From the NCBI GenBank assembly GCA_028565635.1, contig JAOXYB010044882.1:1-12466 (forward strand): a DNA stretch of 12,466 nt, given 5' to 3'. The notes under the pieces were generated by a model. That model did not search any database, was not told where the DNA came from, and saw nothing but the letters and a program-made list of their open reading frames with translations. A program made the translations under genes and the position numbers. Below are positions 8,453-12,466 of the stretch, one piece after another; positions within the stretch are counted from its first letter, which is position 1, and each line of letters opens with the position of its first letter. This DNA comes from Phoronis ovalis. Taxonomy: Eukaryota; Phoronida; Phoronidae.

Positions 8453-8682
8453 CTGAATCCATTGGTTCACACCTAATTCCATAGCAGACCAAGAACCTTG
8501 GAGAGATCCCAGAGCAATTGTAAAGAGACGGGAGCGAGCAGGCGAATAACTGTTATCAGCCTGGTAATCTTCCCACTGGCTTGATGCTGTTAAACTTTCA
8601 TCAGGTATATGGTTAAGATAGGCCTCGGGTTCACAGGTTGATGAGATGTTACGAGTGCCTTCTCCTGATTCGCTTCCATTTC
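8453..8682 (-). CDS. Exon encoding the first part of F5/8C (discoidin) domain 1
   Basis: The exon has acceptor TTTTTCACAG and donor GTATAT, phase 1 in and phase 0 out, 230 nt. After a short linker with NGS and NIS sequons it starts the discoidin fold with Cys in STCEPEAYLN, the ESLTASS motif, the SRL strand and a final WIQ, which in this family sits just before the xDLG strand. The open frame extends upstream to an ATG at 8731 through a hydrophobic stretch resembling a signal peptide. That stretch is also the polypyrimidine tract of the acceptor, so I treat this as an internal exon. Confidence 0.88.
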
Positions 8683-9837
8683 CTGTGAAAAACAAAACTG
8701 TGAAGATGAAACAAATCACGGTGATGAGCATTCTTAAGTTTATCCAGATTATCTATGCATAAGAAAAAATACCTCCACAAAAATATACGACACTAAAACC
8801 AATGTCTTCGGCATGTTTTTAGGTAGCGGAATATACATGTATCTAGGTAAAATAATGCAGCGCAAAACAGACAGGTTATATGGTAGCCACCGATAGAATG
8901 ATAAACTGTGGAGGGCAATAATATGTTGAGTACTCGGAAATTTTAGAATATTTCATAAGTTAAGAGGTCGGTATGTTATGTGGCTATGTTATTTACCTGT
9001 ACGTATTTCTCTGATTTTGATAATTAGAATAAGAGATAAACGCGTATTAACGTATACACTTTGGAATGACAATACTTTACATTTAACGCATCAAAAGTCA
9101 TGTAGTCACTAACTGTGTACATAACCTGATAACTACTGCTTGGGGTGAAAAGCTGTTTTTAAAATTTACTTTTGACCGACTCATAAGTTATGTCCATAGC
9201 ATATATGCCGTGGAGTTTCTTAGGGTTATGTGCTGACAGAATTGTTGTTACCATTAAATTTAACAGAATTAATTGTTAGTTTGTACTCTTGAGTTTACTA
9301 GTTTTATGTATATCACTCGGACAATCAACAGTCACAGTATTGTCCTGCTGCCTGATGGTTAATTGGGAAAGTAGCGCCCGGTGACGTCATGCTTTATGTG
9401 TGAAGCAAAGTTTGTAAATACTATACTTCAGGTAATTATGGAAACTACTTGTAAACTTTTTTGTGTTTTTATTAGAAGCATTGCTTTCCTTCCATATTAT
9501 CCAAAATGTCTATATACATCTTACATTTATGTAAACTCTTGAACGGTTTTCTATGGTGGCCCTGAGCTATTGTCGTGTTGTCGACTTGTCAACTTGTTTG
9601 TAAGTCGACAACACGACATTTCATACTAAATTGTCATATTGTCGCGTTGTCGACAACACGACATTCTATATTAAGATTGTCGAGTTGTCGTCTTGTTTCA
9701 TACTGAATTGTCGAGTTATCGAGTTGTTTTTTACAAGTCGACAACACGACAGTAGCTCAGGACCACCATAGTTTTTTATTATCTAATATTAAATAACATT
9801 TTTATTCATAAAAATAAGATCACAATGTCGTGCTTAC
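8683..9837 (-). other. Intron between kringle 2 and F5/8C domain 1
   Basis: This is an 1155-bp phase 1 intron. A palindromic MITE-like element occupies 9551-9771. The segment 8732-9550 shows no coding sequence or repeat. The 8683-8731 end may encode an alternative signal peptide (see findings). Confidence 0.78.
9551..9771. mobile_element. 221-bp MITE-like palindromic element
   Basis: The left end CTATGGTGGCCCTGAGCTAT is matched, with two or three mismatches over about 38 bp, by the reverse complement of the right end (AGCTCAGGACCACCATAG). The interior repeats GTCGTGTTGTCGAC and its inverse several times: at 9571-9588 against 9603-9619, a palindromic block near 9640-9663, and 9733-9752. TTTT lies on both sides and may be a target-site duplication, but runs of T make this weak. 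It has no coding capacity. Confidence 0.8.
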
Positions 9838-10107
9838 CCATTGTTCTGCTTCCAGAACAAACAGGAATTTCGCAATATTCCCATCCTTGTCCTGTACTGT
9901 TTGTGTAACACCAGGGGCCACCACAAAAGTTAGTCGGATTTCTGCAGTAATTGTTTGCAGCCAGAACACTTTCGTCACCAGGAAAATCAGAATCTGTATA
10001 ATTTTTAGAATCCCACCGCTGACAAAGCAGGCCAGAAGCAGTAGTAGCTTTAGTACCTATGTACTCTGTGCCTCGTAAACTTGTTTTACATTTTGTCAAG
10101 TCGTCGG
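9838..10107 (-). CDS. Exon encoding kringle domain 2
   Basis: The exon has acceptor CATTTTACAG and donor GTAAGC, phase 1 to 1, 270 nt. It encodes a complete kringle with cysteines in LTKCK, GLLCQRW, NNYCRNP, GPWCYT, WEYC and PVC. A seventh cysteine (codon 9925-9923, in TNFCGGPWC) lies just before the conserved PWC and is absent from kringle 1. Two sequons (NYT, NST) suggest glycosylation. Its similarity to kringle 1 indicates duplication of the exon inside this gene. The 5' edge of the exon forms part of a short tandem repeat that continues into the upstream intron. Confidence 0.9.
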
Positions 10108-10245
10108 CTGTAAAATGTTAAGAGACAGCACTAGGTATCGGGTAAGCACAAAGTCGTCAGCAGTAAAATGTTAGGAGACAGTACTAGGTATCGGATCGAT
10201 GTAAAATATTAAGAAACAGTACTAGCTATTGGATAAGTATAAAGC
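10101..10245. repeat. Tandem repeat spanning the kringle 2 acceptor, three units
   Basis: Unit 1 begins TCGTCGGCTGTAAAATGTTA at 10101, unit 2 begins TCGTCAGCAGTAAAATGTTA at 10154 (period 53), and a shortened unit 3 has GTAAAATATTAAGAAACAGT from 10201. Unit 1 includes the first seven coding bases and the acceptor of the kringle 2 exon. The acceptor AG is intact only in unit 1. Confidence 0.85.
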
Positions 10246-10743
10246 CTTAGTTTTCAATCTCTCCTAGTTGGTTAATTGTCCTTGTATTTTAATTTACAAG
10301 TGCGAGTTTATTATGACATGACATGGACAATAAGCAAATTGTCAAAGTATTAGATGTAACCAGCTTAGTTCTAGGGTTGCATGGACTCTGGACATGTTGA
10401 GCCTCATATATGCAGTTTGTAGTATATTCTAGCTAAAAAATCGCTTGTGTGCCAGCGTACTGATCGTTGATCTTATACTACAAAGCATTATTTATTAACG
10501 TATATATGCTAAACCTATTGTTTTTGCTGTGTCACTACTATTCTGCAGATAATATCAACACCATTACATAAAATACATCTACTGTATATAATGTATATAT
10601 TATAAATCGTTCTTAATGTATGACTCACATGGTAAGCTTTTTAGTATTTCAGTGAATTTTGCAAGATTTGTTAACACAAACAGTTTTTTAATGAGGTAGC
10701 ATTACAAAAGATTTACGTCAGCTGTTATTTATTTACCTCTCAC
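10108..10743 (-). other. Intron between PAN and kringle 2
   Basis: This is a 636-bp phase 1 intron. Its acceptor end carries a short tandem repeat (10101-10245). The segment 10246-10743 is AT-rich with nothing recognised. Confidence 0.8.
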
Positions 10744-10998
10744 CTGGTTTTACAGTACAATCCTTTTCCAGTCTGTCACAGCAATTATCATTGTCAGCAT
10801 ACACACGTCCCTCAGTGGTATTATGGAGCAAACAATCTTCATTTTGAGTGTTGTAATCCGCCGCGAAGCAATTGCTGTCAATTTTACATAGTTCTGCACA
10901 ATCCTGGAGACTCATCTGACAGCTATTGTTATGACAAACCTTCATACCACCGAATGACTTAAATCTACCGACATTCGCCATGAAACAATTACTGGTAC
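10744..10998 (-). CDS. Exon encoding a PAN/apple-like cysteine-rich domain
   Basis: The exon runs from acceptor TTTTGTTAG to donor GTGAGA, phase 1 to 1, 255 nt. It encodes about 85 residues with ten cysteines. The pattern around SLQDCAELCKIDSNCFAADY and the later NEDCLLH matches the central helix and strands of PAN/apple modules, where a Cys-x3-Cys helix is followed by a Cys in a beta strand. PAN domains bind proteins or sugars in HGF, plasminogen and coagulation factor XI. An NTT sequon is present. The domain assignment is by pattern and is less certain than the kringles. A donor GTAAAT at 10736-10735 also exists but would break the phase to the next exon. Confidence 0.82.
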
Positions 10999-11897
10999 CT
11001 AACAAAACCAAAATATTTCATTATTTCCAAAAGTGAAATAAATATGCAGCGGGTCTGAAAATATTCCGATTCTAATGTTACATCGTTGGTGACCTAATTT
11101 CTGATTGTATGTTTTTGATTTTTATGTATAAACCAGATTGAATTTCCCATAGTCACCCCGACCAGACATCCGGGGCCAGACAACCCGAGCTAGACATCTC
11201 AGGGCAGACATGACGGGTCAGTCACCCTAGAACAGATATTTTTCGTCCGACACGTGCCCTATGTCAGTAGCTACAACATTGCAAACGGACATCATATACA
11301 ACTCATTTTTAAATGGTTTGTAATGTGTTAAAACTCAAATTTAACGTAATGTATTTAATCAAAATAGATACATTTCCTCTTCGTTTTTCATACATGTTGT
11401 CAAAGAATGTAGTCCCTAAGGCAGCTCGGCAAATAATTCTTTCCCAAATGGGGAAAGTGTGTTTAAGAGATTTTTTTTAATGAGTAATGACAGCAATATT
11501 GCCAATAACTGTATTTAATTATTTTTAGGTAGATAAGTAATGCATTTTCGTAGGAGTAGCTAATATAAACGCCACTATGTGCAGTCAATATATAACAATA
11601 AAACATACGGGGTAGGGAACTGTGCAATAATATGTCTTATAATTCTAATCAACAACCGCTTGGGCAAAATCCTGAAGTGGATAAGCCACTATTCATAATT
11701 AAACCGGAACGTTCGAAGCATACTGCATTTTGTGAACGACGCAGTTTTCGTCGCACAAAACAGTATTACTATGCTTGTGTTACCGGTTACCCTTCCGTAA
11801 TACTTAACTTATGAAATTACACATTACTATCTTTGCCGTTTGCAGTAATCATAACTAATCACTTAATATCTTTTTGGATCCTACATTTTTGACGTAC
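10999..11897 (-). other. Intron between kringle 1 and PAN
   Basis: This is an 899-bp phase 1 intron. A short GC-richer patch with degenerate repeats lies at 11152-11230. No coding sequence is supported, and the + strand frame near 11632-11814 has no domain or splice support. Confidence 0.78.
11152..11230. repeat. Degenerate short tandem repeat of about 15 bp
   Basis: The words CCAGACATCC, CCAGACAACC, TAGACATCTC and CAGACATGAC recur at roughly 15-16 bp spacing in a patch clearly richer in G and C than its surroundings. Unit boundaries are uncertain. Confidence 0.5.
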
Positions 11898-12164
11898 CCG
11901 TTGAACAATACGGGATTAGACAATATTCCCATCTCTTTGGTGTAGTTGTGTAACACCATGGCTCCTTGTCGGAGTTCGCCGGATTTCTGCAGTAATTGTT
12001 TGCCGCAGATGAGCCTCCATCAACAGGAAATAAAGAATCAGCACCATATGCATGATTATGAGGAGATGAGGAATCCCATCGTTGACAAGGCAGACCAGAA
12101 CTAGTAGTAGCTATTGTACCAAGGTATTCGATACCAGACCGAGATATTTTACACGTTGTCAGGT
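11898..12164 (-). CDS. Exon encoding kringle domain 1
   Basis: This is an internal exon with acceptor TTTTTCACAG and donor GTACGT, phase 1 in and phase 1 out, 267 nt. It encodes one complete kringle. The six canonical cysteines are present in LTTCK, GLPCQRW, NNYCRNP, EPWCYT, WEYC and PYC. Kringles are disulfide-bonded protein-binding modules found in plasminogen, HGF and the ROR and MuSK receptors. It is the most upstream exon visible, so the signal peptide must lie beyond 12466. Reading on past the donor meets a stop within a few codons, which supports the splice site. It is close to kringle 2: 23 of the first 33 aligned residues are identical. Confidence 0.9.
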
Positions 12165-12466
12165 CTGTGAAAAAGCAAGAAGATATTAAAAAACTTTAAC
12201 TATTTGTAGACGTTTCTAAATAATTTCAGTATCAAGAGGGATATAGGGGGAAAGATGGCGGAGAGGGGATTTACTATCACACACAAAGCTGATTAATATG
12301 ATAATCTTGACATTGCTATCTGTTGTATAGTGAGTGTTAGGCTTGGTTATGTAATTAGGTAGGATTAAGCTAAGTAGTATTATATGTTGTTCAATTGACT
12401 GTTAGGTGTGGTTAGGTCATTGTGGAGGATTAAGCCACATAGAATTATATGTTGTGCAATTGACTG
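12165..12466 (-). other. Upstream intron, incomplete
   Basis: This sequence precedes the kringle 1 acceptor on the coding strand. No exon is seen. It ends in a 65-bp tandem repeat running off the window. Confidence 0.7.
12335..12466. repeat. Tandem repeat of 65 bp, at least two units
   Basis: TGTTAGG starts units at 12335 and 12400. Both contain a GGTTA..GGATTAAGC core and end with TATATGTTG, then CAATTGAC. The last two bases begin a possible third unit, so the array continues beyond the window. Confidence 0.85.

Larger units (their letters stand above)
134..12164 (-). other. Partial gene: kringle/PAN/discoidin receptor tyrosine kinase, 16 exons
   Basis: This locus entry joins the exons listed separately. 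The sixteen exons total 2693 nt and encode about 898 residues without a stop. Approximate residue ranges are: kringle 1 1-89, PAN/apple 90-174, kringle 2 175-264, F5/8C-1 265-436, F5/8C-2 437-592, stalk 593-627, transmembrane and juxtamembrane 628-697, kinase 698-898 (incomplete). Intron phases match at all fifteen junctions, and the residues created by split codons fit the domains. The protein should sit in the plasma membrane, bind an extracellular ligand and phosphorylate tyrosines. The ligand is unknown. The kinase has its ATP-binding lysine, HRD and DFG motifs, so nothing visible suggests a pseudokinase. At least seven N-glycosylation sequons occur in the ectodomain. I do not recognise an orthologue by name. 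The start codon, signal peptide and the kinase C-lobe end lie outside the window. Confidence 0.88.

Noticed and set aside
9830-10078. Open frame on the + strand
   Set aside because: It is antisense to the kringle 2 exon, which has all its conserved cysteines.
9838-10744. Interpretation as a secreted plasminogen- or HGF-type protein
   Set aside because: There is no protease domain, and the exons join in phase to discoidin, membrane and kinase exons on the same strand.
11632-11814. Small + strand frame of 60 codons
   Set aside because: It lies in an intron with no domain, homology or splice signals that I can see. Its length is expected by chance.

Overview
The window reads as eukaryotic, intron-rich, AT-rich animal DNA, probably from a marine invertebrate and perhaps a mollusc. 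That placement is a guess from composition, intron density and the receptor type. There is no bacterial-style coding density, operon or CRISPR array. No gene was found on the + strand.

One gene fills the window on the minus strand. Sixteen exons can be assembled from position 12164 down to 134. Each has an acceptor AG and a donor GT, or GC in two cases. All phases agree across the junctions, giving 2693 nt that read open for 897 whole codons. Both ends of the gene lie outside: no signal-peptide start exon is visible upstream, and the kinase C-lobe, stop codon and 3' UTR lie left of position 1.

The product is a single-pass receptor tyrosine kinase with an unusual ectodomain. In protein order it has: kringle (12164-11898), PAN/apple module (10998-10744), second kringle (10107-9838), F5/8C discoidin domain 1 (8682-8453, 8195-8069, 7809-7651), discoidin domain 2 (7200-7031, 5262-4965), two tiny stalk exons (4714-4667, 4529-4473), a transmembrane helix with basic stop-transfer sequence (4205-4074), and a MET/TAM-like kinase in five exons (3420-3310, 2361-2275, 1747-1542, 563-454, 299-134). 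Every module boundary in the ectodomain is phase 1, as expected of exon shuffling.

The introns are rich in repeats. A roughly 38/51-bp minisatellite (6201-7082) is built from the last 52 bases of a coding exon plus its splice donor. A smaller array (10101-10245) copies an acceptor edge. A 49-bp minisatellite lies at 5461-5908. Two inverted copies of one foldback element (2423-2921, 3555-4019) flank the exon encoding the start of the kinase. A 221-bp palindromic MITE-like element lies at 9551-9771. No promoter, tRNA, rRNA or polyadenylation site could be supported.
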